Below are positions 43,651 to 52,394 of a DNA stretch of 64,000 nucleotides, one piece after another. The position numbers and the translations under genes are program-made. The notes under the pieces were generated by a model. The model saw only the letters and a list, made by a program, of their open reading frames with translations, was not told where the DNA came from and made no database searches. Source of the stretch: Novosphingobium sp. (GTDB taxonomy: Bacteria > Pseudomonadota > Alphaproteobacteria > Sphingomonadales > Sphingomonadaceae); contig JACKKY010000002.1 in assembly GCA_024236175.1 (NCBI GenBank), positions 682,001 to 746,000 on the forward strand, read 5' to 3'. How positions within the stretch are numbered: the first letter of the stretch is position 1; every line of letters starts with the position of its first letter.

Positions 43651-44877
43651 ATGACCAAGGTAATGGATGGCGTTCGCGTGCTGGAAGTGGCGCAGCACAC
43701 CTTCGTCCCCTCCGCCGGCGCGATCCTCGCCGACTGGGGCGCGGACGTCATCAAGATCGAGCACCCGGTGCGCGGCGATGCGATGCGCGGCTTCATCAAC
43801 ATCGGCGGCATGAAGGTGGATCCCAAGCGCCACCTGATGATGGAGCACCCCAACCGCGGCAAGCGCAGCGTCGGCGTGGACATTTCCACACCCGAGGGCC
43901 AGGAAGTGATCTACGAGCTGGCCAGGACCAGCGACGTGTTCCTCACCAACTACCTCCCCCGCCACCGCCAGAAGCTCAACATCGATGTCGAGCACATCCG
44001 CAAGGCCAATCCGCAGATCATCTACGCGCGCGGCAGCGCCTATGGCGACAAGGGCCCCGAGCGCGACGTCGGCGGCTTCGACGGCACCGCTTTCTGGACC
44101 CGCAGCGGCGTGGGCTGGACGCTGAGCCCGGGTGAGCTGGAAGGACCTCTCAGCCAGGGCATTCCCGCTTTCGGCGATTCGACCGGCGGCATGAACATCG
44201 CCGGCGGCATTTCCGCCGCGCTGTTCCACCGCGAACGCACCGGCAAGGCTGTCGAACTCGACGTATCGCTGCTGAGCACGGCCTGGTGGTCGGCCGGGAC
44301 GGCGGTCGACATGCAGCTCGAGGCCGGCGAGGCGATGCGCGTCGGCATGCCGCGCTCGGGCTCCAATCCCGGCAATCCCTTCATGGGCAATTTCCGCACG
44401 TCGGACGGCGGGACGATCAACCTGTGCACGCTGATTCCGGGCCCGCATATCCGCAGCCTGTTCGAGCATATCGGCGTTCCCGAAGCCGCCGACGACCCGC
44501 GTTTCTCCACCGCCGAAAAGCTGATGGAGAACTGGCAGGTTGCTGGAGAAATCATCAACAAGCAATTCAATGAAAAGCCTTTTGCCTATTGGCGCGAGCA
44601 TCTGAAGACCTACACCGGCCAGTGGGCCCCCTTCCAGAGCCTGCTCGACCTGGCCCATGACGAGCAGGCGCTGGCCAACGACATGCTGTTCGAAGTGGAG
44701 GCGCCCGACGGCGGCGAGCCGATGAAGCTCGTGCGCGGCCCGGTCCAGTTCGACCATGCCCCGGTCGACACGACGCGTGGCCCGCAGGCGTCGGAACACA
44801 CCGAAACCGTGCTGATGGAAATCGGCCTCGAATGGGACCGTATCGAGGAACTGAAGGCAAAGGGCGCCATCGCGTGA
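43651..44877 (+). CDS. Family III CoA-transferase (CaiB/BaiF), 3
   Basis: A 408-residue CoA-transferase with Asp176 in FGDSTGGMNIAGG as the likely catalytic residue and ELDVSLLSTAWW after it. The start at 43651 has GGGAGAATTTGC upstream; the frame is open to 43600 but that adds no family sequence. It overlaps the next SDR by 4 bp (GTGA), and that gene continues into the DUF35-thiolase-SDR set, so a five-gene operon (43651-48332) is likely. It probably activates the acid that the later enzymes process. Confidence 0.94.
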   Translation: MTKVMDGVRVLEVAQHTFVPSAGAILADWGADVIKIEHPVRGDAMRGFINIGGMKVDPKRHLMMEHPNRGKRSVGVDISTPEGQEVIYELARTSDVFLTNYLPRHRQKLNIDVEHIRKANPQIIYARGSAYGDKGPERDVGGFDGTAFWTRSGVGWTLSPGELEGPLSQGIPAFGDSTGGMNIAGGISAALFHRERTGKAVELDVSLLSTAWWSAGTAVDMQLEAGEAMRVGMPRSGSNPGNPFMGNFRTSDGGTINLCTLIPGPHIRSLFEHIGVPEAADDPRFSTAEKLMENWQVAGEIINKQFNEKPFAYWREHLKTYTGQWAPFQSLLDLAHDEQALANDMLFEVEAPDGGEPMKLVRGPVQFDHAPVDTTRGPQASEHTETVLMEIGLEWDRIEELKAKGAIA

Positions 44878-45719
44878 GCGCAAGCGGCCTCGAACGTCTC
44901 GGCTACGCCGGCAAGACCGTCGTCATGACCGGCGGCGCGTCCGGCCTCGGCGAAGCTGCGGCGCGGCTGCTCGGCGAACTGGGCGCCACCGTCCACGTCG
45001 CCGACATCATGGCGCCAAAGGTTCCGCACGCCAGCTTCACCCCGCTCGACCTGTCCGACTTCTCGGCGGTGCGAAGCGCCTGCGCGCAGCTGCGCGAGCT
45101 CGGCCCGATCGATTTCCTGTTCCCGGTCGCGGGCATCCCGCCGCACAGCTTCGGCCCGCTGCACTGCATGGTCGTCAACTATATCGGCACGCGGCTGTTC
45201 ACCGAGGAGATGCTCCCCGCCGTGCGCGACGGGGGCACGGTCGGCCTGATCGCCTCGACCGCGGGGCGCAACTGGCGCGATCACCTTGCCGACCATCTCG
45301 AAACGCTGAAGATCGCCGATCCCGATGCCGCCCGCGCCTATTTCGAGGCCAATCCGGAACAGCTGCGCGACGGCTATTCGCCCTCGAAGGAATTGCTGAT
45401 CGTCTGGGCCCAGCAGGTCGCCATCGAACTGGGGCAAACCCGGCACATCCGGATCAACACGATTGCCCCCTGCCCGATCGACACGCCGTTCATGGAAGCG
45501 ACCGAAGAGAACACCGGCATCGATTTCCACAACGACTACCCTTATCCCCTGCTCGGCCGCATGGCGAGCGCCGAGGAGCAGGCGTGGTCGTTGCTGCTGC
45601 TTTCCAGTCCGCTCAACGGCTCGGTCACCGGGGCGACGCTTTTCACCGACCAGGGACTTGCCGGCGGGTGGCTCACCGGAGCGCTCGAACCGCCAAGCTA
45701 CCGCCCACGCCAGTCATAG
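44874..45719 (+). CDS. SDR of 3-alpha-hydroxysteroid dehydrogenase-like architecture
   Basis: A 281-residue SDR starting at GTG 44874. The cofactor loop TGGASGLG is at 19-26; the catalytic set is Ser128 (LIASTAG), Tyr168 and Lys172 (YSPSK). Between Ser and Tyr there is an insertion of about 30 residues (NWRDHLADHLETLKIADPDA and following), and the N-terminal half is short, with VNYIGTRLFTEEMLPAV. Both traits match Comamonas 3-alpha-hydroxysteroid dehydrogenase/carbonyl reductase, as I recall it. Steroid activity is inference only; many members act on other carbonyls. Confidence 0.88.
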   Translation: MSASGLERLGYAGKTVVMTGGASGLGEAAARLLGELGATVHVADIMAPKVPHASFTPLDLSDFSAVRSACAQLRELGPIDFLFPVAGIPPHSFGPLHCMVVNYIGTRLFTEEMLPAVRDGGTVGLIASTAGRNWRDHLADHLETLKIADPDAARAYFEANPEQLRDGYSPSKELLIVWAQQVAIELGQTRHIRINTIAPCPIDTPFMEATEENTGIDFHNDYPYPLLGRMASAEEQAWSLLLLSSPLNGSVTGATLFTDQGLAGGWLTGALEPPSYRPRQS

Positions 45720-45742
45720 AATTCCAGAACGGAGCAAGATCG

Positions 45743-46147
45743 ATGAACCCACCCCGGCCACGGCCAAAACTCGACAGCGACAACCGCGCCTTCTGGACGG
45801 GCGGCGCGGACGGCAATCTCAACATCATGAAATGCGGCGATTGCGGCGAATACACCCATCCGCCGCGCCAGATCTGCCGGCACTGCCAGTCTGAGAACAT
45901 GGCGCCCGACGCGGTCGCGGGCACCGGCGAGGTCGACACCTACACGATCAACTACCAGCCCTGGATGCCGGGCCTCGAAGTGCCGTTCGTCATCGCGCGG
46001 GTGAAGCTCGACGGCGTGCCGGACGTGATCCTGACGACCAACATCGTGAACTGCGACGTCGAGGACGTCGATTTCGGCGACAAGGTGAAAGTGACGTTCG
46101 AGGAACAGAACGGCATCTGGTTCCCGCTTTTCGAGAAGGTGGCCTGA
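45743..46147 (+). CDS. DUF35 zinc-ribbon/OB-fold acyl-CoA-associated protein, 1
   Basis: A 134-residue protein. The zinc ribbon is Cys31-xx-Cys34 ... Cys45-xx-Cys48 (CGDCGEY, CRHCQ). An OB fold follows (TGEVDTYTINYQPW, VKVTFEEQNGIWFPLFEKV). DUF35 proteins bind acyl-CoA and pair with thiolase-fold partners, as ChsH2-DUF35 with Ltp2 in steroid degradation. Its stop and the thiolase-like start are 1 bp apart. The start at 45743 follows GGAGCAAGATCG. Likely a subunit, not an enzyme alone. Confidence 0.93.
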   Translation: MNPPRPRPKLDSDNRAFWTGGADGNLNIMKCGDCGEYTHPPRQICRHCQSENMAPDAVAGTGEVDTYTINYQPWMPGLEVPFVIARVKLDGVPDVILTTNIVNCDVEDVDFGDKVKVTFEEQNGIWFPLFEKVA

Positions 46148-46148
46148 C

Positions 46149-47318
46149 ATGGGACTTGCAAACGAAGCTTACATCACCGGCGTCGGCCAGTCCGAAGTCG
46201 GCGTGCGCCTCACCCGTTCGCCCATGGGCCTCACCAAGGACGCGATCATGGAAGCGATCGCCGATGCCGGGCTGACGCTCGACCAGATCGACGGCGTCGC
46301 GTCCTACCCGGGCAAGAGCCACGGCTATCTCGGTTTCTCGCCGGTCGGCGTCGACGACGTGATCGAGCAGTTCGGCATCAAGGCCCGCTGGCACTTCGGC
46401 GGCGGCGAGATCCCGGCGCAGCTTTCCGCCATCGCCGAAGCCGCCAACGCGGTGCGTACCGGACAGGCGCGCCACATCATCTGCTTCCGCACCGTCTACG
46501 AGGCCGCCGCGATGTCGCGGCCCGAAGAGTTCCCGGCGCTGCAGCGCGAGACCGTCGACGGCTTCTCGCAATGGACCGCGCCGTTCTTCGCCATCTCGGC
46601 GGCATGCTGGGTGGCGCAATACGCCCAGCGCCAGACCAAGCTATACGGGATGACCCGCGAACAGCTTGCGCAGGTCGCGCTCAACGCCACGCGCAACGCC
46701 TACAAGAACCCGCGCGCCCGGGCGATCACCAAGGAACCGCTGACGATGGAGAAGTACTTCTCGGCGCGGATGATCAGCTCGCCCTTCTGCCTCTACGATT
46801 GCGACCGCTTCACCGACTGTTCGACGGTGATCATCGTATCGGCCGGCGACGCGCTCGACGAAGTCAGCCCCAACCCGGTGCGCATCGCCGCCTCGGCCGG
46901 CAAGGTCGACCGCTGGAGCTGGGACCAGCCGGAGCTGATGGCCTGCTATCCCACCGGCGAGGACCTGTGGAAGAAGACGGACTACAAGCCCAAGGATGTC
47001 GATACCGTCCAGTTCTACGACGGATTCGCCTTCTTCCCGATCGGCTGGCTGGAAGCGCTGGGCTTCTGCGAGATGGGCGAAGGCCACAAGTTCATCGAAG
47101 GCGGCACCCGCATCGCGATAGACGGCGAACTGCCGCTCAACACCGGCGGCGGGCAGATCGGTGCCGGCCGCCTCCACGGCTTCGGCTTCGCCCATGAAGC
47201 GGCCACGCAGCTGCGCGGCAAGGGCGGCGAGCGGCAGATACCCGGCGACCCGAAAGTCGCGGTCGCAACCTCGGGTGGCGGGCCGCTGGCCGCCGCGCTA
47301 CTGCTCGCGAGGGATTGA
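46149..47318 (+). CDS. Thiolase-fold protein without nucleophilic Cys; candidate Ltp2-type aldolase, 1
   Basis: A 389-residue protein of the SCP-x/lipid-transfer thiolase branch. Where the acylating Cys should lie (about residues 85-93) it reads FGGGEIPAQL, with no Cys. The YDGF motif is at 290-293, and NTGGGQIGAGRLHGFGFAHEA carries the C-terminal site. Loss of Cys with a DUF35 partner is typical of Ltp2-like retro-aldolases that release propionyl-CoA or acetyl-CoA from a beta-hydroxyacyl-CoA. The reaction is inferred; a plain degenerate thiolase or structural subunit remains possible. Confidence 0.9.
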   Translation: MGLANEAYITGVGQSEVGVRLTRSPMGLTKDAIMEAIADAGLTLDQIDGVASYPGKSHGYLGFSPVGVDDVIEQFGIKARWHFGGGEIPAQLSAIAEAANAVRTGQARHIICFRTVYEAAAMSRPEEFPALQRETVDGFSQWTAPFFAISAACWVAQYAQRQTKLYGMTREQLAQVALNATRNAYKNPRARAITKEPLTMEKYFSARMISSPFCLYDCDRFTDCSTVIIVSAGDALDEVSPNPVRIAASAGKVDRWSWDQPELMACYPTGEDLWKKTDYKPKDVDTVQFYDGFAFFPIGWLEALGFCEMGEGHKFIEGGTRIAIDGELPLNTGGGQIGAGRLHGFGFAHEAATQLRGKGGERQIPGDPKVAVATSGGGPLAAALLLARD

Positions 47319-47390
47319 GCGCACTCGTCCGGGTTCCCGCGACGGAACCCGGCACCGGCATGTCGCCGAGGAACGATTGGGAGAATAGCG

Positions 47391-48332
47391 ATGGCGATTT
47401 CATTCGACGGTCAGGTGGTGATCGTGACCGGCGCAGGCCAGAACCTCGGGCGTGAGTACGCACGCGAGCTCGCAAGGCGCGGGGCCAGGGTCGTCGTCAA
47501 CGATATCGGCGGTCTCGACCGGCCGGAGGGATCGACGGCCGAAGAGCTCGTCCGCGAGATCGAGGCCGCCGGCGGCACGGCCGTCGCCTCCCACGACACG
47601 GTGGCGACGCCCGAAGGCGGCGAGGCGATCGTCAGGAAGGCCGTCGACACCTACGGCACGGTCGACGCGGTGATCCACAACGCCGGCGTGTGGCGGCACA
47701 TGAACTACGAGGACATGACGGTCGACCAGCTCGACCCGGTCCTCGACGTCCATTTGCGCGGCGCCTTCTTCGTCACGCAGCCGGCATGGCCGATCATGCA
47801 GAAGAACGGCTACGGCAGGATCGTGCTGACCAGTTCGAGCACGGGCACCTTCGGCCGCGTGAAGGGAACCAACTACGCCGCGGCCAAGGCCGCCATGCTG
47901 GGCCTGGGCAAGGCGCTTTCGATCGAAGGCGAGGAATTTGGCATCAGGACCAACTGCATCCTGCCGGTCGCCCCCTTCGGCAGGAAGGAACCGGTTCCCC
48001 AGACATTCATCGACCAGCTCAAGAAAACCGGCCTGCCGCCGGAAGTCGCCGGGGCGGACCGGGTCGCGCCGATGGTGGTGTACCTCGCCAGTTCCGCCTG
48101 CAGCGTCAACGGGGAAGCGTTTTCGGCCGGCGGCAACCGCTTCGGCCGCGTTTTCATCGCCGTCGCCGACGGCTGGATCCATCCGGGCGAGGACTGCGCA
48201 ACCGCGGAGGATATCGAGGCGCATCTGGCCGAGATCGAAGACCAGTCCAGCTACGCGATCCCGCCCACGTCGATCGAGGAACTGAGCGTGATCGGGCAGC
48301 TGCGCAAGGAACGGCTGGGCGAGAAGGGTTAA
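47391..48332 (+). CDS. SDR, MFE-2/Hsd4-like 3-hydroxyacyl-CoA dehydrogenase type
   Basis: A 313-residue SDR. The opening FDGQVVIVTGAGQNLGREYA and VVVNDIGG (Asp38, NAD preference) is characteristic of peroxisomal MFE-2 dehydrogenase domains and Hsd4A. The catalytic set is Ser149 (LTSSS), Tyr162 and Lys166 (NYAAAK). An extra C-terminal 60 residues (EDCATAEDIEAHLAEIEDQ and following) also match MFE-2-like proteins. It lies 72 bp after the thiolase-like gene on the same strand. Likely oxidation of a 3-hydroxyacyl-CoA intermediate. TTGGGAGAATAGCG is the binding site. Confidence 0.92.
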   Translation: MAISFDGQVVIVTGAGQNLGREYARELARRGARVVVNDIGGLDRPEGSTAEELVREIEAAGGTAVASHDTVATPEGGEAIVRKAVDTYGTVDAVIHNAGVWRHMNYEDMTVDQLDPVLDVHLRGAFFVTQPAWPIMQKNGYGRIVLTSSSTGTFGRVKGTNYAAAKAAMLGLGKALSIEGEEFGIRTNCILPVAPFGRKEPVPQTFIDQLKKTGLPPEVAGADRVAPMVVYLASSACSVNGEAFSAGGNRFGRVFIAVADGWIHPGEDCATAEDIEAHLAEIEDQSSYAIPPTSIEELSVIGQLRKERLGEKG

Positions 48333-48374
48333 GGGCCCCGCCTCAAATTCACCTCGGCAGCAAGGCGATTGGCG

Positions 48375-49625
48375 CTAGTGCCCGATCGTCTGCGGCTGCG
48401 GCGCCAGTTGCGGCCCGCCGCGACGGCCGAGCTGCAGCGTGCGGAACACCATCAGCAGGAAGATCGCGAAGGCCGCGACCGAAACCATCAGCATGACCGA
48501 TACCGGGCCGAACTGGCGGGCATAGGGTTCGACGATCACCACGCACAGCGGCGTCGACAGGAAATGGCCCGCCTTCACGATACCGGCGGCGCGCGCCTGC
48601 TGGTGATTGGCGAGCTTCCCGCCCAGCGACGTCATCACATTGGGAACGAACCAGCTGTTGCCGAGGCTGTAGACGACGAAGCCGAGGAGCACCGCCGGCA
48701 GGCTGTTCGCGAATGCGACGATCGCCATGCCCGCCGCCGCAGCGCCGAAGCTGAACAGGAAAACGGCATGGACGGAGAAACGGCGTCTCGCCTTGCCGTA
48801 GAGCATAGCCATAATGCCGCTGACCAGCGCCGTTCCCATCAGGATGATCGCAATTCCCGACGGCGACAGGCCGGCCTGCTCCTTGAACTGGTAGGGAAGG
48901 TAGATCGTCGGCAGGAAGGTGATCGCGCCGACGAAAAGGGACAGCAGCACGTAGTGCCACGGCATCCACGTCCAGATCGAGGTCTCGTCCTCTTCCACCT
49001 GCTCCGCACTGCCGCCCTGATCCGCCTGCGCCTCCTCGTCACTGCGGCTGAACAGCAAGGCCGCGAACACCACCAGCCCGAAACCGTAGAGGAGGAACGG
49101 CAGGCGCCAGCTCATGTCGCCAAGCACGCCGGCGAGCGGGAAGATCAGGAGCGAGCAGAAGATCGCGGTGGAAACGTGCAGCCCCATCCATCTGGCGCGC
49201 CCTTCGGCATCCAGCCGGGTGTTCACCAAGGTAAGGCTCATCACCTGGATGCAGGCTGCGCTCGCCCCCATGAACATGCGCGAGAGCAGCAGCATCGGCA
49301 GGCTGTCCAGGTAGAGGCCGGCCGTCCCGGCGATCGCATAGATCAGCGAAGCGCCGAGGATCAGCCGCCGCATGCCGAGACGGGCGACCAGGAAACCCCC
49401 GATCGGCGCGCCCGCGACCATCGCGAGAGTGACCGCGCCGAACAGCTGCTTGACCAGCATCGCATCGGTCGCGGTGCGGGCCAGCTCCTTCTCGATGTCC
49501 GGCAGGACCGGGTTGATGACGGTGAGCGCCATGGCGGCGAGGATGCCGCCCACCAGCACGACGACCTTTTCGCCGAAGCTCAGCCCCGGCGCCGGGCCGA
49601 CGCCCGAGTCCCCCTGCACGTTCAT
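48375..49625 (-). CDS. Major facilitator superfamily transporter
   Basis: A 416-residue inner-membrane carrier with about 12 predicted helices. The conserved cytoplasmic loop 2-3 region is GGFLVARLGMRRLILGASL, and the mid loop is charged (FSRSDEEAQADQGGSAEQ). It is of the general metabolite or drug-efflux type; the substrate is not evident. It starts 60 bp after the TonB receptor gene at 49685 on the same strand, so the outer- and inner-membrane steps of one uptake route are probably encoded together. GGGGGAGAAGGCG precedes the ATG. Confidence 0.92.
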   Translation of the reverse strand: MNVQGDSGVGPAPGLSFGEKVVVLVGGILAAMALTVINPVLPDIEKELARTATDAMLVKQLFGAVTLAMVAGAPIGGFLVARLGMRRLILGASLIYAIAGTAGLYLDSLPMLLLSRMFMGASAACIQVMSLTLVNTRLDAEGRARWMGLHVSTAIFCSLLIFPLAGVLGDMSWRLPFLLYGFGLVVFAALLFSRSDEEAQADQGGSAEQVEEDETSIWTWMPWHYVLLSLFVGAITFLPTIYLPYQFKEQAGLSPSGIAIILMGTALVSGIMAMLYGKARRRFSVHAVFLFSFGAAAAGMAIVAFANSLPAVLLGFVVYSLGNSWFVPNVMTSLGGKLANHQQARAAGIVKAGHFLSTPLCVVIVEPYARQFGPVSVMLMVSVAAFAIFLLMVFRTLQLGRRGGPQLAPQPQTIGH

Positions 49626-49640
49626 CGCCTTCTCCCCCTG

Positions 49641-49665
49641 CCGGCCGCATCACTGATGCGGCCGG
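49641..49665 (-). promoter_or_regulatory. Strong intercistronic hairpin between TonB receptor and MFS genes
   Basis: CCGGCCGCATC and GATGCGGCCGG form a perfect 11-bp stem with loop ACT. It lies 19 bases after the receptor stop and just before the MFS ribosome binding site. There is no T-run, so partial termination or mRNA stabilisation (lower MFS than receptor expression) is more likely than full termination. Confidence 0.6.
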
Positions 49666-49684
49666 TTCCCGATGCGGACAGATC

Positions 49685-52162
49685 CTAGTTTGCGCCGAAG
49701 CGATACTTGACCCGCAGGCCGTACATCCGCGGCACGTTCGTAACCCACGACTCATAGCCGTTGCTGGACCAGTTGCCGGCGACGTTTACCGGGAACTTCT
49801 CCTTCGTGAGGTTGGTCACGAAGGCCGCCAGGTCGATGGTCGAACCGGCGACCGCCTTCCAGTCGAGGTTGAGGTTGACGAGGTCCGACGCCGGCATGAC
49901 GCCGAATTCCGCCGGCACCGTGTCGTTCGCGACACTCTTCGCCGTGTGGGTGTAGGTGGCGCCGATCGAGATGTCGCCGATGCTTTCGTCAAGCGGCAGG
50001 GTGTAGCTCGCGGTCGCCGTCACGCGGTGCTTCGGGCTGAGCGGCAGTGCACCGCCCTCCGCCGAAGGACGGATGAAGGCATACACGCCGCCGGGCTGCA
50101 GCGTAGGCGGATCGAATTCCTGCAGCTTGGTGTTGAGATAGGCATAACCGACGTCGAACTTGAGCCCGGGGGTGGGGGAAACCGACGATTCGACTTCGAT
50201 GCCATAGACCCGGGACTTGCCGGCATTGATGATAAGCCGGGCTCCGGGGATACCGCTGTCGTAACCGCACAGCTGGACCGTACAGCCGATGGCGATCGCC
50301 TGGAGCTGCTGGTTGGAAAGATCGTTATAGAAGCCGGCGATGTTGAAATAGCCGCGCACGGCGCCACTGAAGCTGGCCTTTGCGCCGATCTCGTAGTTGT
50401 CGATCTTTTCCGGATCCCAGACTTCCAGGCCGATGTTGCTGGGATTGACGCCGCCCTGGCGATAGCCCCGCGCCCATTTGGCATAGAGCATGATGTCGGG
50501 GACCGGCTTGTATTCCAGGTCGATCACCCACGTCGGCTCCTTGGATTTCTCCACGAAGGGCTCGGAGAAACAGTCCATCGGATTGAGCGTCGTCCCGACA
50601 CTCGCCAGCGCCGGATTGGCGCAGCCGCCGACCGGGGTGTTGGGCGTCGGGAAGCGGGCGGTTACGCGGCCGCCCTGACCCACCGTGCGGTCGATCGTGT
50701 AGCGAATGCCCGCAGTCATCGCGAGTTGCGGGGTGAACTCATAGGTTCCTTGCGCATAAAACCCGATATTGCGGACCTTGACCTGGTTCTGGACCAGGCC
50801 GAGCGACCCGAGCCCCAGGCCGAGTGCGCCCGGAAAACCGTTTTCGCACTGCAGCTGGACTACGTCGGTGCAGAACAGCGCGCCTTGCGAAAAGGTGGTG
50901 TTGCCGCCGCTGAGCGGCTTGCTTTCCTCGTAATAGGCGCCTGCCTGCCAGACGAGGCTGCCGTCGACGCTGTTACCCTGGAACTGCAGTTCCTCGGTGA
51001 AAGTGGACTGCGCCGCCGCATACCGGCCGGGCAGATGGCGAACGATGGTCGATGCAAACGGCAGGCCGAGGACCGAAGACAGGTTCTCGCCGCCGATATT
51101 CTGATGGAACCGTTCCCGGAATTCGCCGTAGCTGACGATATTCTTGATGGTCAGAGTGTCGCTCACCGTCCAGGTGGTGCTGTTGCTGACCTGCCATTCC
51201 TCCAGGACGTTGAAAGGATTTTCAACAACGTTTTCAACGTCATAGAACCCGTCGCCGCGCGCATTCTGGCGGTCCACCTGCTCGCAGGCGAGCGGGGCAT
51301 AGAACGGGCCGCGGCCGGTCGGCTGGTCCAGCGGATCGGAGCCGTCGTTGCAGGCCACGAGGCGGAACATATGGCCATTGGTGTCCGACCGGCTGTATCG
51401 CGCGATGAGGTAGTTTTCGAGGTCCGGCGTCAGGTCGGCGACCATGCTCAGGCGCGCGGAGATATAGTCGGAATCGCCGAAATCCTTGGGTCCTATGCCG
51501 GACTTGTTGTTGAGATAGCCGTCGCGCTTCTGGCGATCGACGCCGAGGCGAACGCGGAAGGTATCGGCCAGCGGCACGTTGAGCACCGCCTGCACGCGCC
51601 GCAGGTCGTAATTGCCGACCGAGCCTTCGACATAGCCTTCCAGGTCATCCGTCGGCTTCTGCGGGACGAGAATGATAGCGCCGCCCGTCGTGTTGCGACC
51701 GAACAGCGTGCCCTGGGGCCCCTTGAGGACCTGCACGTTCTGCAAGTCGAAGAAATTGCCCGGCCCGGCGCCGTTGCCGCTGGCCGTGCCCGCCGTCGCG
51801 CGAAGCGAGACGACATCGCCGAAATAGACGCCGACGGTCGGCGCCGTGGTTTCCAGCATGGAGAAACCGCGGATGACGAAGGACGCCTTGTCCGGCCCGA
51901 ACCTGTTGTTCGACGTCAGCGAAGGCGTGTAGTTCGCGAGTTCGGTGGCGGTGGTGATGTTCCGGTTGTTGATCTGCTCCTGATTGAGAACCGTGATCGA
52001 AATCGGAACGTCCTGAAGCCTTTCCTCGATGCGTCGTGCGGTGACCACGATCGCGCTGTCGTCCGCCGCGCCAGCCCCTGACTGGGCAAAGGCGGGCGTT
52101 GCCACGCCGGTTGCGAGTGCGGTCGCCGCCGACAATACGAGTCCGCATTTCCGATACTTCAT
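49685..52162 (-). CDS. TonB-dependent outer-membrane receptor
   Basis: An 825-residue receptor. The signal peptide (1-26, VATPAFAQ) precedes a TonB-box-like AIVVTARRIEERLQDVPISI and plug domain with PQGTLFGRNTTGGAI. The barrel ends with RVKYRFGAN, where the usual terminal aromatic is three residues from the end. Same class as the receptor at 29302 but clearly a separate paralogue. Downstream MFS and upstream thiolase/DUF35/acyl-CoA synthetase genes on the same strand point to uptake of the compound they process. Confidence 0.93.
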   Translation of the reverse strand: MKYRKCGLVLSAATALATGVATPAFAQSGAGAADDSAIVVTARRIEERLQDVPISITVLNQEQINNRNITTATELANYTPSLTSNNRFGPDKASFVIRGFSMLETTAPTVGVYFGDVVSLRATAGTASGNGAGPGNFFDLQNVQVLKGPQGTLFGRNTTGGAIILVPQKPTDDLEGYVEGSVGNYDLRRVQAVLNVPLADTFRVRLGVDRQKRDGYLNNKSGIGPKDFGDSDYISARLSMVADLTPDLENYLIARYSRSDTNGHMFRLVACNDGSDPLDQPTGRGPFYAPLACEQVDRQNARGDGFYDVENVVENPFNVLEEWQVSNSTTWTVSDTLTIKNIVSYGEFRERFHQNIGGENLSSVLGLPFASTIVRHLPGRYAAAQSTFTEELQFQGNSVDGSLVWQAGAYYEESKPLSGGNTTFSQGALFCTDVVQLQCENGFPGALGLGLGSLGLVQNQVKVRNIGFYAQGTYEFTPQLAMTAGIRYTIDRTVGQGGRVTARFPTPNTPVGGCANPALASVGTTLNPMDCFSEPFVEKSKEPTWVIDLEYKPVPDIMLYAKWARGYRQGGVNPSNIGLEVWDPEKIDNYEIGAKASFSGAVRGYFNIAGFYNDLSNQQLQAIAIGCTVQLCGYDSGIPGARLIINAGKSRVYGIEVESSVSPTPGLKFDVGYAYLNTKLQEFDPPTLQPGGVYAFIRPSAEGGALPLSPKHRVTATASYTLPLDESIGDISIGATYTHTAKSVANDTVPAEFGVMPASDLVNLNLDWKAVAGSTIDLAAFVTNLTKEKFPVNVAGNWSSNGYESWVTNVPRMYGLRVKYRFGAN

Positions 52163-52394
52163 TGCTCTCTCCCAAAAAGCACACCGACACGGCTTGTTGC
52201 CTGCCGGCCATTTCAGGTCCCGGATTCAGCTGGGGCTCGCATGCCTGTTTGTCTTGGTCGCCCCCCGAGACGCCGGAGAAATATGGCCGCCAACGGGTAG
52301 CCGATACATCACCGAGCGTCCGAGACTCCTCTCCGAGGCTCCAGTTCGGAGCTTCGCGGTAGCAACGGAGGCTGAAAACCGGCCGTTTCCGGCG

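Noticed and set aside
49946..52081. Long plus-strand open frame (about 710 codons)
   Set aside because: Antisense to the second TonB receptor gene; no family likeness.
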